A stretch of DNA of 64,000 nt, from the NCBI GenBank assembly GCA_034620365.1, contig JAQGEQ010000090.1:1-64000 (forward strand), given 5' to 3'. Positions 12,823 to 26,600 of this stretch are shown here, piece by piece. The notes under the pieces were generated by a model. That model saw only the letters and a program-made list of their open reading frames with translations, did no database searches and was not told the DNA's origin. This stretch comes from Pegea sp. RAD2-039. Lineage: Eukaryota; Chordata; Thaliacea; Salpida; Salpidae. The translations under genes and the position numbers were made by a program. Numbering within the stretch: position 1 is the first letter of the stretch; each line of letters begins with the position of its first letter.

Positions 12823-14581
12823 AAATATTGACTGAAAAATACTGAAAAAATTTCGTTAAATTGTTTAATATTAAAGTAAAATTTCATTTAGTTTTTACAA
12901 TTTTGTTTTTGGTATCACTGTTTATTCTAACTTCTATTATTATTTCAATTTGTAATGGAACTATTTATTCTGATGATCTAATAATATCCAAAAGTTTAAT
13001 TACTACAAACTCGTAGAGATTATTTAAATCTTTACTAACTGACACAGCTTTAGTGATCTTACTTTAGAATGAATCACTGTTTATTAATTAAATTTCTAAC
13101 TTAAGTCAAAATTTGAGTAATATATGAACTCTTAAAATGCTAGCATCTTTAATCTATCTTTAATAATCTTTAAAGCTACACTAAAAAAAATGATAATTTT
13201 AAAACAGCTCTAACTGTTACTTGCAACTTATCTAGTTTTATTAACTGGATATATAGCTTACTACTTCAATACTTTGACTGCTTGCAGGCGTTCTCAAAGT
13301 AACATTTGTTTGTTTTATGATTAACGCACTATTGTATAAAGTTAATGTTTACTGAATGACTTTGCATTTAAAAGCTTTCATTGCGCAACAATAGACATTT
13401 TGGATTTCAGTTAGTTCATCATCAAATAAGCCGAATTACTTTCGACAAATTATACTTTTCTTATCTGTAAAACTTATCTGCTACAAATACTTGCATATCA
13501 TCTATAAATAAACATAGACAAGCTTTTATTTAACATCTAGACCATGGAAAAATCAAGATGTTAAAAAATTTCAACAATTTTTATAAACTGTATACAGTTT
13601 TTAAACAGCTTTCAACTTATAATAAGGATAGATAAGCGTTGTGTCTTTGTGTTTGACCATTTTAAGCACGACTTTTATATCAGGAAGTTTTGGGTTTTAA
13701 TTATATTGTATGACGAGCTGTTACAGATTAGGATGCTGAAACCTTTTAGATGGCTTCTTATTAAATGATTGAGCTCTATGCTACACCAATTAATTTCATA
13801 CTGATTTTGAAAACAAAAATTTATTCATATTTTCAAACTAAATAAAAACTTTTACTAAAATTTGTAAAGTTTATAAAAGTTTAAATTACTTTTTTTCGAA
13901 TCGAATGTAGTTGTATAGTACTGATTTTCTTTCTTTACTACAAACGTGAAACACAATAAGTAGTTTAGAGATTCACATATGAATGAGTCCTCTAAATTAA
14001 AGTTAAATTTCTAAATTAAGGTTAAATCTTCCGTATTGAGTCCTCACATTATATTCTATCCAACAACCATTTCTTGAAAAGCTTTCCTTAGAAGTGCCTT
14101 ACCCTTTTTCTCATATGAAGACCATCACTATAAGCTAAATATCAAATCTTTTTGTAATGTCGACGCCTTTTTCTGACCTTTTACTAATATTTAAAGATTA
14201 CTCTGAAGATCATAATCTTCCATACGTCGTCAGAGGCCTTTTCTTCTAAATTAAACCGCCCAACAACTTTAAAAACACCCAGTGTGATAACACGTCTTTT
14301 AATAGAGTATTCAAGGCTTGAAATTTCTTTCCTAATTCTATCAATAAATAAAAATCTATCACATCTTGTAAAATTTTGTTTAAAAAACAAGACTTTAGTA
14401 AATTCTTCAACAAGTGACACTACCCTTTCATCAATCTCTTATTACTGCCATAGAACAGCTTTTTTACGACTACTATGAAACTATTATTGGTTTGAAAATG
14501 AGCCTTATGACTCGCCATTTGATATCTCGACATGAAGGTTACAAAAATTCGCAGATGGAACTCGATTCAGCGACATTTCAT
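12823..14581. other. Upstream region of P450 copy A with a repeated ORF fragment
   Basis: 12823-13975 is the P450 5' flank shared with copies B and C. From about 13930 to 14340 the sequence matches 58560-58180 in inverted orientation, but is absent from copy B. That shared stretch includes a minus-strand open frame (14420-14184) whose C-terminal half is conserved in the other copy (RFNLEEKASDDVWKIM). It may be a transposon fragment; I do not recognise it. 14420-14580 contains short open frames only. Confidence 0.5.
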
Positions 14582-15682
14582 TTACGACTGTGTTAAAATA
14601 AATGATTCTTTTAAAAGAACAACAACACCAAGGTCAATGAAGTAGAAATAAGACTCCTTCAGACGATCTGAATTGAGACGATGTAAAAAAAAAAGATGTG
14701 AAACCGGTAAGTATTTGCTACCGGTGAAAAAAACCTTGACAATTCTCAAGGCCCAGGGTGAACCTCGAACTTTGTATTTGAAATGAGTTGGTTGTTCCTT
14801 CTGATATCGGATAAACGCCTCTTTTAGAAGACGTTCATTTTCTGAGCGATCATCTTCACACATATCATGTGCTACTCTAATGCGCTCGAATTTTTTGTCA
14901 AGCCTTAGCTTATACAGCTTGGCAAGAAGCTTGCGTTTGTTCCGACTTTCTTGAAAGGAAACTTTCAACGGTCCTTGATGATCTGAACGCTTTGCTTCAA
15001 ATCTAGTCATTGAGATCTTTGGAACATCCACAAAATCAAAGCATTGAGAGCACATTTGATTAAAAAACTTACTGTCATCATCTATATCAGTCTCAGAGAC
15101 ATTAAAGATGATGACATTGTTTTCTCTGTCTTCACGGTTCAAAGTAAGTTTTTTGTGCGTGTCGGTGACCTTCTTGGCAAGAAGCTGCACCATACTAGCA
15201 TTTTTGTCGGAACCGGAATCACCGACCACCGAGGTCCATGTGACTGGTTTCTTTGTAGAAGCATCCAGTTCGTCCATTGATTTAGACAAACTAGAAATTT
15301 TCTCGTTGATCTTGGCAACATCGTTTCCAATTTAAATTTGGCTAATTCAGCGGATATCGATTTGCTGATGTCTGATAAAAGGTTAGAATTAGATGAGGGA
15401 GCTGTTGTGTCCATGGTTTTACATTTGATGCAGAACCATTTAAATCCCATTTGCTTCATCTGGTTGTTATCAAATTTATCATAAATTTTTTTGCTTGCAT
15501 CACTACAGGTTAAATGAAAGCAGGAGAGCCATTTGTTGCATTCTATTGCCAGATCTTCATCACAGCAAATTTGTTGCAGGATTGGCAATTGCCATTGCAA
15601 GCTTGTTTTGAAGAAGTTAGTTTATCAGGATTTTCTTTACATTTGAAAGTAAGGTCTTGTCAGTTTTATTTGGTTCCACCAT
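14582..15682 (-). mobile_element. LINE ORF1 remnant (copy B)
   Basis: Second copy of the PHD-finger LINE ORF1, starting at the ATG at 15682. A one-base deletion early in the frame breaks it. The Cys/His cluster (CNKWLSCFHLTC and FCIKC) is kept. The frame then runs through the coiled coil, the NREDRENNVIIFNVSE block and a C-terminal domain with YKVRGSPWALRIVKV, typical of LINE ORF1 proteins. It stops near 14582. No endonuclease or RT follows in this copy. Confidence 0.75.
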
Positions 15683-15684
15683 AG

Positions 15685-16751
15685 TTTTTACATAATTGCC
15701 AATTCAATCAAGTGTTTACATTATGCAATGTTGTCTTTTTACTGTCACTTAGTGAAATTGAATGAACTTATTCAAATAGAATTTATTCATAGGAATTTTA
15801 CTAAATTTCAGTGCGATGTGCTAATAAAAGATAAATTGTCGCTGGTATTTAGAGAGAAAATTTCAGTGGACATTTTCAAACTAAGCAAAAACTATTTCTA
15901 AAAATTATTGAAACCAATAAAAGCTTAAATGAACTTTCTGTCGACCCTAAATTTATGTTAATAAATTTTATTTTTTATCAAAAAAACAAAAAATTAACTT
16001 TAGACTGAGGGAATTCAGATGCAGAGAAATCAATAAAAAAGATGATAGTTTGACAATTTGTTAATTACTTAGAGATGTTACTAATCACTTAAACGCTAGA
16101 TTATTTACTTTTTATGGACTTTTCGTTGTCGCCTGGTACGCTAATGTGATAATCCTTAAACTACACAGAACAGTTTAACAGGAAATAATCGAAATAAATA
16201 TAATAGATGATATATTGTTTAGTTTGTAACCAGCAAAAAGAAATTAATTCTCCTGTTGCTTACGAGTTAATTGTTTAGTTTATAGCCAATAAAACCAATA
16301 AAAATTTCACAAAATTTGCAACAAGGTAATAAACAAAGTTGATAAAAATTATTTATTGTAGGCAGAAAAAGCGCAAATACATTGATAAGAATTGATTGAA
16401 AAACAAGAATTACATCAAAAGATAGTCAGTTTGTGGTAACGTGATACCCAAGTTGTTATTCTTGCTACTACTTAATCTTAATTGCAGTTTATCTAAGCTA
16501 AATTGTCATGATGTTAACCTTGCTTAGGCATCATTCAATAATTTAGAGAAAGTAAAAAAACTTGCTTATGCGTTATGTTTACTTGCATTTGCTTAAATCT
16601 ATAAAAAGCATTGTACAAGTAGATTTCAGCTCTGTTTTATATTATAGTTGTAAATATAAATTGAACTTTGATAACTAGGAGCATTAGGGCTACGTGGCAT
16701 TCTGCAAAGCATCCGCTTATATCGTATTATGTACATCTTTGAAAAAAATGT
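15685..16751. other. Spacer between LINE remnant B and P450 copy B
   Basis: Non-coding sequence nearly identical to 9991-11055, and part of the same duplicated block. Confidence 0.7.
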
Positions 16752-18509
16752 TTAAATTCTTTTTTTTATCGATAATTTCAATTGACTTGCAAGTTCTAAA
16801 ACTGTGCCGGATTTAATTTGTAAATCTTTTTCTTCGTCAAAAGAAACAACTGAAAATTGACGAAAAAATTTGGCCAAAATAACTTTTTGTTCTTGTAAAG
16901 CAAAACGTTGTCCAATACAGTTACGTGGGCCCGCTGAAAAAGGTATATAAGAAAATGGAGATAGGTTTCTCTTCAAACGGTTTTCAACATCAAATCTTTC
17001 AGGTATAAACTTGTTTGGTTCATCCCAAAGATCTGGGTGTCTATGGATAAAATAAACAAATATTGTAACATCACTACCTTTTGGTATTACTTTTCCATCT
17101 ATAATAACTTCTTCTTCAGTTTTTCTACCGATAATAGCACCAGGTGGATATAATCTTAAGACTTCTTTAATCACCAAATCAAGATAAACTAACTCTTTCA
17201 AATGATCATTTGTAATATCACAGCTTTTATCCCCATCAAAAATAGCATCTAGCTCATCGTGAAGTTTTCGTTGCTTATCAGGATATCTTCCAAGTAAGTA
17301 AATAGCCCAAGTCAAAGCTGTCGAGCTTGTGTCATGTCCTGCAAACATAAAAGTGTCCACCTCTTCCTGGATATCCTCTGCTGAAAGCTTTTTGCCATCT
17401 TCAGTTTCAGCACCAAGTAACATATCCAAAAAAGCTTTTTTAGTTTTCTGTTTGGTATCTGTAGTTATAACTTTTTCATTCACAAGTTTGTCTTTGATCA
17501 CATTAGCAGTGAACCCATGCAATGTTTTTAAAGTTTCAGCTTGTAATTTACCAGTTGACGATAAGTTAAAAATAAAATCATTGATTAAAAACGCACTTGA
17601 AATGCGCGCTTGTGAAATGTCGCTCATTCTGAAGAAAAAGAGGTTATTATAAAAGCATTATTTATATCAATTATACTATTATATATTAACTAATTCATTA
17701 TAGCTTTAATCAGTTGGATTCTATTTCATTGACAAATTCTTAAATTCTAAATGATCCTAAATCTTGTCTAGTATTCAGCCTTATACTACCAAAATCATCA
17801 TGTAAATTTATCTGTATGTGTTAAAACGAGAATAGATTATTCTTAAATATTTTTAATGAGAAGTTTACCTGGTAACAGCCTTCACATATTCATTTTCTTC
17901 ATCGTTTTGAGCATTGACTTGAACTCCCATTGCAGTCTCACAAATTATATCCAAAGCACAAAGCTTTAAATGCTTAGAAATGTTTACATTTTTGTTGCTA
18001 AATATCATATTGTCAATTTTATCAATCATAATTTTAGCTTGTTCGTTCATAACTTGCAGAAAATCTTTGAGTATGTCATAATGGAAACTTGGAGTAATCA
18101 ACTTCCTTCTTTGCTGCCATTTTTGTCCTTTAGACAACACTAATCCATCCTTGATCCATGGAACTAAAACTTTATAGTTGTATGACTTTTCCAAGTTTTT
18201 GGTGCCTTTAAAAAAGATTTCAGTTGTGCTTGGATGCACGAGAAATAAGTTTGGAGTCACGCCAAACCAAAACACTCCCATCTTATTCTTCCCCTCCACT
18301 AACTTAAGGCATAACTCTTCTAAAGTCCTAAAAAATCCTGTACTGTCTGCCGGGAGACTTAAAACTTGTCCAATGATTGGATAAGAAGGTACTGGAAATT
18401 TTGGTAAGTAAGAAAATGCATTGATGTTTCTCCAAAACTTCAAAATGCTTTTAAAGTAGATAAAGAAAATTGTGAGAATGCAAGCAAGCACTAATGTAAG
18501 AAAATTCAT
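16752..18509 (-). CDS. Cytochrome P450, CYP4 family (copy B)
   Basis: Two exons, 18509-17869 and 17628-16752, with the intron in the same position and phase as copy A; 505 residues. All P450 landmarks are intact: N-terminal anchor, FMFAGHDTSS, KEVLRLYPP and PFSAGPRNCIGQRFAL. It differs from copy A by only a handful of residues (for example Lys for Arg in STGKLQ, and Leu for Ile in KDKLVNEK). Its introns and 3' flank are also nearly identical to copy A. The two are a recent tandem duplication about 5.7 kb apart. Function is as for CYP4 monooxygenases of the endoplasmic reticulum; the substrate is unknown. Confidence 0.93.
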
Positions 18510-18518
18510 AATTATCAA

Positions 18519-21500
18519 AAATATTGACTAAAAAATACTGAAAAAATTTCGTTAAATTGTTTAATATTAAAGTAAAATTTCATTTAGTTTTAACAATTTT
18601 ATTTTTGGTATCAATGTTTATTCTAACTTCTATTATTATTTCTAATTATACTAACTGACACAGCTTCAGTGATCTTACTTTAGAATGAATCACTGTTTAT
18701 TAATTAAATTATTAACTTAAGTCTAAATTTTAGTCATACATGAACTCTTAAAATGCTAGCATCTTTAATCTATCTTTAATAATCTATAAAGCTACACTGA
18801 AAAATTGATAATTTTAAAACAGCTCTAACTGTTACTTGCAACCTATCTAGTTTTGTTAACTGGATATATAGCTCACTACTTCAATATATCGACTATTTGT
18901 AGGCGTTCTCACATTTATTTGTTTTATGATAAACGCACTATTGTATAAAGTTAATGTTTACTGAATGACTTTGAATTTAAAAGCTTTGATTGCGCAACAA
19001 TATACATTTTGGATTTCAGTTGGTTCATCATCAAATAAGCCGAATTACTTTCGACAAATTATAATTTTGTTTCATGATTAATACTTTTCTTATCTGTAAA
19101 ATGTATCTGCTACAAATACTTACATATCATCTATAAATAAACATAGACAAGCTTTTATCTAACATCTAGACCATGGAAAAATCAAGATGTCAAAAAATTT
19201 CAACAATTTTTATAAACTGTATACAGTTTATAAACAACTTTCAACTTATAATAAGGATAGATAAGCGTTGTGTCTTTGTGTTTGACTATTTTAAGCAAGA
19301 CTTTTATATCAGGAAGGTTTGGGTTTTAATTATATCGTATGACGAGCTGTTACAGATTAGGATGCTGAAATCTTTTAGATGGCTTTTTACTAAATGATTG
19401 AGCTCTATGCTACACCAATTAATTTCATACTGGTTTTGAAAACAAAACTTTATTCATGCTTTCAAACTAAATAAAAATTTTTACTAAAATTTGTAAAGTT
19501 TATAAAAGTTTAAATTACTTTTTTTCGAGTTTAATATAGTTGTGTAGTACTGATTTTCTTTCTTTGCTACAAACATGAAACACAAAAAATAGTTTAGAGA
19601 TTCATATATGAATATTTTAGAAAGGCAGATAATTATGGTACTTTGTCAGTAATTTATGGCTATAAGACATTATGAATAAATTAGTTGCTATGATAATTTA
19701 TTTACCAGTAAAAAGAAGTGAGCACATCTCGTAAATTTTGTATCAAGCTGGTTAAATGGCTTGAATATATTTTTCAAAAAGTTATCTGTTTACTTTACTC
19801 AGTTTTGAATTAGGTTAAGAATGAATTGATCAAAACAGGAAGTGCACAACCAAGATACTCAGCTTCTCATAGTATGCATAGGCTATGAAAACATCAAAGC
19901 AGCATAATTTTTCCATGTTGGCATTAACCTCTTTAATTTTTTATTGAAAATCTTTTCTAGTTTTTCTTTCTTTTTCATTTGCTGTTTACATGCGGTTTTT
20001 TATGTTTCACATATTTTCTTCAATGGTGTATATAACAATATTTTTGCTAAATTTGGTCATTTGTACGATTTTATCGGTATTCAGTCTCTTAGATTTTTAT
20101 CAGAGTTTTATTATTATTAAAAGATTTTCTCTATAAGTGTTCAGCAATAACAATCTAGATTGATATATTTCAATACAAATAGATTGTAACAGATTAAATC
20201 TATTGTATTTAATGATAAATTCACGCTTTCTTTAAATTGTTGATTTGTATTTTATATTATTTATACAATACTAAATTTACATAAAGATTAGCTTAGCATA
20301 AATTGCTTATTATTTATATTTGATTTGTGTCTTTTCTATTTTTCAATTGCTATCATATATCGTGAGTTAATAAATGATATTACGAAAATTTTTGTTGTTG
20401 TTAAGGGTTAGACTTTGACATAAATGAACTTTATTTTTATTTCATCTATAAACAATGTTTTTTAAAATTAGCTGGTGCATATATTAGTTTATTTTAACAG
20501 TATTGTTACGGATACTGTTGGTACAATTTATTCTAATTTATAAATATCAATGAATTTTTTATCTCTCTACTTTTAGAATTCTTATTTTGAAAAATTCTCC
20601 AGAGTTTAAAAATAACCTTTATTTTTAGATTGTGTTTCCCGGTTTATTAAAATGTAATTTAAACTGTCCTGTAAGTTTTTGGTTACGCAGTACGCTTTAT
20701 TGTAAGTTATATTAGGCAGTTTTGGCTAGAAGGTATTTTACTACTTTTATGACTACGTGATAACGTGCCGGTACTTTACCGTGGTGCTCTTTATCAATAA
20801 TATCAATCTGTCTTATTATTTGAAAAATTTTAAAAGTTTGCCCAAAAATTTCTCTTGCATTTTACTTAATTTATGTTCGCTGTAAGAGCTGTATAATTTT
20901 TCATCTGCAGCCATGTGTTGATTAAGAAAATGAGTGTATATTTTAAGTTTTTTATAAAATCATTTATTCTGCAGATTAGTTCGTCATTACATGTTTAGGT
21001 ATTGCGATAATTGTTAAGTTGTTCTGATAAATAGTTTTGGTTTGTATTTTGGCACAGTTTTTTATACTTTTTTATCTTATAGCTAAAATAAATTATGCAA
21101 ACATAGTTAACAAGCTAAATAATTTTATTAATTTTAGTTTACTTGAAAGTATTATTAGTCTAAAAATTGTTGATGAAAATCATTGAAAATATATTCTTTC
21201 AAGTTTAATATAGAAGTTTATAAAAACTAAAAGTTTTATGTTTTTATTACCAGTTGTTTAACTTTTGTCAGTTTCAAAATATAATGGATCTAAAGGCTTT
21301 TATTATTATTATAGTTCTAATTTGTATAAGTTTATATTTATTATTACTTGTGGATTTTCAAATATTTTTTATATGTGTTATATGAAGTACATATATATAT
21401 ATTACAATAAGTAATCTCTTATTAATATTGAGTTTTAATTGACAATTAATAAATTCTATTTTTCTTATGTTGAAAATATATGTGAAACTTTAGATTATTT

Positions 21501-21925
21501 TTATAAATAAAATAAAATCAGTTAATTTTTATTCGTTAAATGTAGGAGTATACTAAAACAATATTTATTTTTACTTAATATTAAATTGTCACTTATTATA
21601 TTTGATAAAGATTATAGCATCAATAATTTTTATTTAATTTTTATAAATAAAAACCATTTAGCTGCATTTGCAATATTAATGTTTATTAAGATTTATATAA
21701 CTTTTTATAGATATATAAGAACTAATAATTACTATTCTAGTATAAAAGTTTTTTTTCAGACTTTTATACTTTTTAATTATACAATAATTATAAACAATTA
21801 TATTAGTTATTTTAACTATAGAAAGTCTATAAATAAAGTATATATTTTAAAAAACCTTGTTTCTAAATTTAGACTTTCATTTAAAACTTTATAATAGAAT
21901 GAAAATATGAGTATTTTATTGTAAT
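18519..21925. other. P450 copy B upstream flank and spacer before IPPK
   Basis: 18519 to about 19605 is the duplicated P450 5' flank shared with copies A and C. From 19610 on the sequence is single-copy and very A/T-rich, with no convincing coding exon. A short AT dinucleotide run lies near 21391-21403. 20620-20810 is less A/T-rich, with TGCCGGTACTTTACCGTGGT (a small inverted repeat), but has no recognisable function. An acceptor-like TTTCTAAATTTAG near 21850 precedes the IPPK ATG by about 65 nt. Confidence 0.5.
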
Positions 21926-23677
21926 ATGTTGATTACAAATGTTAAAGAATGGAAGTATAAAGCAGAAGGCAACAAACATATTGTCTTTTGCAACAGTCAG
22001 GGGAAAGTTCTAAGGTTAAAGAAGTCTACCATAATCTGTGAATGTAATGGTAGAATTTGTCAAAAGTGTAAAGGAGCTATCAGTAATGGATTAGATGAAC
22101 TTACCTATCATAAATATGTTGTTATGCCCTTGATGAAAAATAGTTCAGCTTCTCCTTGTCCACTACAAGTCAATATAACTAGTAATTTTATATTTCAACT
22201 TAATCAAATGGTAAAACTACAAAGACCTCTCTATAGAAGACATAAATCTCTCATAAAATCTGACTTTGGAGTTTTAATGGATGATAAAACAGTTCTGCAT
22301 CCGGGTAATCATATAAGACATATTCTTGCTAGTAATACAACATCAGATACTTTTAGTATTGAAGTAAAATTGAAGAAAGGTTTTATCTCAAACTTTGATA
22401 CTTCATATGCAGATCAAGTTTGTCAATTTTGTTCCCTGCAAATGTATAGATCATTTAATGATAGTAAAAGAGTTGTTCCTAGCAATTATTGTCCTTTGGA
22501 CTTATTTTCAGGTGATCGTAACTCTATGATTAAAGCATTGATGTCATTAATAGCATGTCCTCAGAATACATTTAGAGTGTTTAAGAATGGAAAGTCCGTA
22601 TTTTCTCAAGAGTTGTTAGATCAAATATCATCTGGTGGTAAGAATATTAGTGGGTATGATTATCTTGAAGATGTAGTTCAATATATGTTTTTAAAATCAT
22701 CAAAAGCTTTTGGGAGTGATTTGTCATCAAGCAGTCTTACTTGTTTTTTGGATTTACTATGTACTGCATTATTAACACCTCTTGATAAGAACCTACAAAC
22801 AACTGTTGTTAAGCATACAAGGTGTAAAGGTAAACAGATTAAATCATTTTTTCGTAATAAATGTCAAGTGGCTCCAAATAATTTTTCAAATATCTCTGTT
22901 GAAAATGATGAAGGTTTTATGAGACATACAACTATTCCTTCGTCCAGTATCCTTGGGTTTGTGTTATCAAGCCAGTTATTGAGTAATGTTAGTAACTCTT
23001 CATTAAGACTTGCTTACAACTCATTAACAAAAAATTTCTACGATTCTTCTAAACATCAATTTGATGGACCTTATGAAACTTGTTCTTGGAAAAATATAGG
23101 TCAAACTGATATTAATTCCTTATTTAATGAAGTAGATCTGAAAAAGAATGAACGAATTATTAAAACTGATAACCAATGGTAAGTTGTTTTAATTATTATG
23201 GAATTATTTTATATTTATTATTAAATACTACAAATTTTGTTAAAAAATTGAGACATAAATATATGTGTCTTTAAATTACTATTATTTTTAATAACTTTAT
23301 GTTTTTACAGTGACACTATCTCACCAAGCAACAACATATCACTTATTCAAAAATATTTGGTATCTAAATCTTTCTGTGATTGTTCTGTGATGATTGCACT
23401 TCGTCGGATAGATTGCTCACAACAAGTGATTGCACAAAGCTTGAAGAATGATAGCATAGAAAACTCATCTTTATACCTGATCAATTCTTCTGATGGTTCT
23501 TCATTTTTGTCATCGATTTCGGTAGTTGATATTGACCCTAAACCCTCCAGCAGAATTCCACTTTACTGTGAACAGCATGAGAAGTTAAAATCTTGGTGGA
23601 ATAAACTGAAAACGTCTTCTTTAAACGCTACTTCATTAAAGCACCAAAGTAAGACTACAAATGATCAATCTTGTTAA
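21926..23677 (+). CDS. IPPK: Inositol-pentakisphosphate 2-kinase
   Basis: Two exons, 21926-23178 and 23311-23677, join in phase across a 132-nt GTAAGT...CAG intron to give 539 residues. The enzyme phosphorylates Ins(1,3,4,5,6)P5 at the 2 position to make InsP6 (phytate), which is used in mRNA export and signalling. Conserved IPK1-family blocks are, in order: the glycine-rich start YKAEGNKHI (residues 11-19), VLRLKK (28-33), the catalytic-region IEVKLKKGF (145-153), the zinc-site pair CQFC (166-169), YCPLDLFSGD (188-197), the late block FDGPYETCSW, and in exon 2 CSVMIAL and VVDIDPKPSSRIP. Residues 38-50 add a local Cys cluster (CECNGRICQKC), which I do not recall from the human protein. It is longer than human IPPK (about 490 residues), mainly through a middle insert. 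Confidence 0.9.
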
Positions 23678-26600
23678 GTCATCTTCATATGCGCTACACA
23701 TAGGTCCTTCTATAAAAGTTTGTTGATTTTTAAAGATCAAATTTGAGTTATAATTGGGAAAGTTTTTGCTCAATTTTTATAGAATTCACCAACTTGATAA
23801 ACCTCTCACGCACTCTTACTAAAAGGATCTTATATTAAATTATTTTTTCTCTATTTGCTTTAAGTTAAGTATTCAAGCAAATGGGTTCTTATTGCTGCTA
23901 AGTTTGCATCATTGTTAAAAAGAAATCATCGTTTAGGAGTTTCGTTCTAAAAATCTCATTTTTCATGTCTTCATTAGTGAAAGTATTAAATAAGAATAAA
24001 ACCTTTGCTGCTGAAACTTTTTCTTTTTCATCAATTACACGTTTATCAATTTGTGTCATCATATCATCGTTCAAAATATGTCATTTGGATTATCATGAGA
24101 CAAACTTAAAGATTATTTTGGCTTTGATTAAAAGTACTTCCTGGTTTGAAGTTGTTATTAAGAATTGATTAAATAAAATATTTTCTGCGTTGTAGTCTTT
24201 CAAAGGTGATTTTATTTTTTAAATATCTGATCTAACCTGTCGTTAATGTGATCCAATTTTTTCTTAATAATGACATAGTTAAATATTTCAATCTTTTTAA
24301 AATGCAATCTTTAACTGGTAAATACAGTGTGATACTCAGATATTTAAAAAAAAACAATCATAATGAAAGTTTTTGTCATCACCTGTATAAAACAATCAAT
24401 GATGTACTACTTTGTTGCTTATAGACTACAATTTATTATACAGATTCAAGCGTGTGTTTGTTACTTGATAATCAAGAGTTATATGATGATGTAGTAGACG
24501 ATGTAATGAAAAAGTATCGTTTATTACTTCATTTTTACTTTAATAGCCTGCCATTTTTCACCATTTGGTTATTTCTATTTTTCTATATCAAGCATAAAAA
24601 CTCGTAAACAGTTTATTAAAGAATTCTAATTTTTGTTTCTATAAAACTAAATTGTTGTCAACATAAAACTGAATTGAAAATTAGCAATAATTTCTCATCT
24701 AATTTGGTTAGTGTGTACTGCCTTTTGTAGAATCTTATATTTCATGCTACCATACACATATATGTCGATTAATAAGTTGGTTATCTCAGCAATTTTGACT
24801 AATATTTACTTGCCCTTTAAAGTTGCAGTCAATTTTTGTGATGTTTTAGAAGTTTTTATTACAAAATTGTTAAAAATGTTTCTTTTTAATTCAAACTTTA
24901 TTTTCACTGCTATTTTTTCTATGGTTTTTTCTTGCCAGTATTTCAACTAAATCAAAAATTACTGAAAATCAAAATTCACGAGACAAATCGTTCATCTTTA
25001 CACCCACTAATATCCTTCACAATTCTTAAGGTAATTATCTCTTTTAAATTCAAATAATTTGAGTTTTTGATTTCTAATCTCATAAAATAAGACTTATTAG
25101 CTTGTGTTTTCTTCGCTAAATAAAGTTTATGGGTTGTTTTAACATTTGTGTTTATTTTATTAAATTATTTACTATTTCTTTAAGTTGCTTAAAAATATCA
25201 AATTCTATGATAAAGTTTTATTTCTAAAACATTTTCTGATGTGAAACAATAAATAGGTTTCATCTTCTTTATTTGTACTTATTTTATCATTTAACAAAGT
25301 AAAACACCATTTTTATAACAAATGAAAATTTAGATGTCCAAACTATATTAGTTTCCGCATTTCGAAAGAAATTTGTTGTTTTATAAAGTTTGTTTTTGGA
25401 TTAGCAAGCTATTAACTACGCCCACAACATTATAAAAGTTAAACCAACTCAGATAAGGAAAATACAAATTGTGATTTCCATATTTGGTTTTGAGAGTTAT
25501 AAAAAACAATTTTGAATTTTTAAACGTTCACTTATTACTTACAAAATCCTTTTTTTTTATCAACAATATAAATAATGTTTTTAGACCATTATTTTTTGAT
25601 AATTAGTTTTGCAATTTTAATAATAAAAGCTGATAAAAAAGCAAGAAATCAGAAAATACTCAGAAAAGTCATAAAAGATGTAGAATATGAGATGAGTTAG
25701 GCTCATATAATCACTCTCGATACTTCATAAGATAAGCCAGGACTTTTTTAAAGATGATTTATTATCTAAGACTAAGTTATTTTCTAATTTAAATATTTTA
25801 AACCATTTTCTTAAAACTTTATCTTTAAGAATGTCTGAAACTTGTGTCAAAATATCTATTTATTTCCAAATATTTAACTAATTTCTAAATAAACAAATTA
25901 TTTCATCTATTCAATGACTAGTTGCCTTGCTTGATCGTGATATCCGGTTATTTCATCAAGCTAAATATAAAATTCATTAAACGTTAATTTGTTGTGAACT
26001 AATTAAGTATTCTATAATTATTTCTCCTAACTTTTTTTTCTAATCTTGAAGTTGTGAATGTGATTATGATCTACCTGAAAATATCAGTGTTTATTCAACT
26101 GACTTTTGTTTGCTTATATTGTAAATAACTCACTCTATTCAGCTAAACCATATATTTGTAAACTTTATTGCTTTAGCATTTCTAGTATGGAAGAGGTTGT
26201 TTTGTTTATTACTAATTTGATTCCATAACATTAAAACTCAATCAGCACATTTGGAAAGTTTTTTATTTTCAGAAACTATCACTTTTGATAGCACTCTAAT
26301 TCAAACAAACTTTACGGCTGAAAACTTTTATTATTACAAAACTCAACTTTAATAAGATTATAACAAGATGATTTAGACTTTCACTTGTTTAGTGAAAGTT
26401 TCAAATTACCTGTTATTATTGAGAAAACTCTACAAGTTTAATTTTGTTTTGTTCATATTTTGATGCATTTTTCAATTGTATTAAATCTTAAATATATTTG
26501 AAAAAAATACAAATTGTTCAACTTTTTGGCATTGTTTTTTTCTTAAATTGTGATCAATACAATGATTCATAAGATCTACCTAAGTTTCTCCCAAAAAACG

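Noticed and set aside
17329..17652. Plus-strand open frames antisense to the P450 exons (also at 11633, 12503, 18178, 59849 and 60581)
   Set aside because: They recur only because the P450 exons are duplicated; the sense frames carry all family motifs.
24711..24950. Plus-strand hydrophobic open frame of 79 codons (also 28420-28644 and 23965-24168)
   Set aside because: The F/I/L/N-rich composition follows the A/T bias. No conserved motif, splice partner or neighbour supports a gene.
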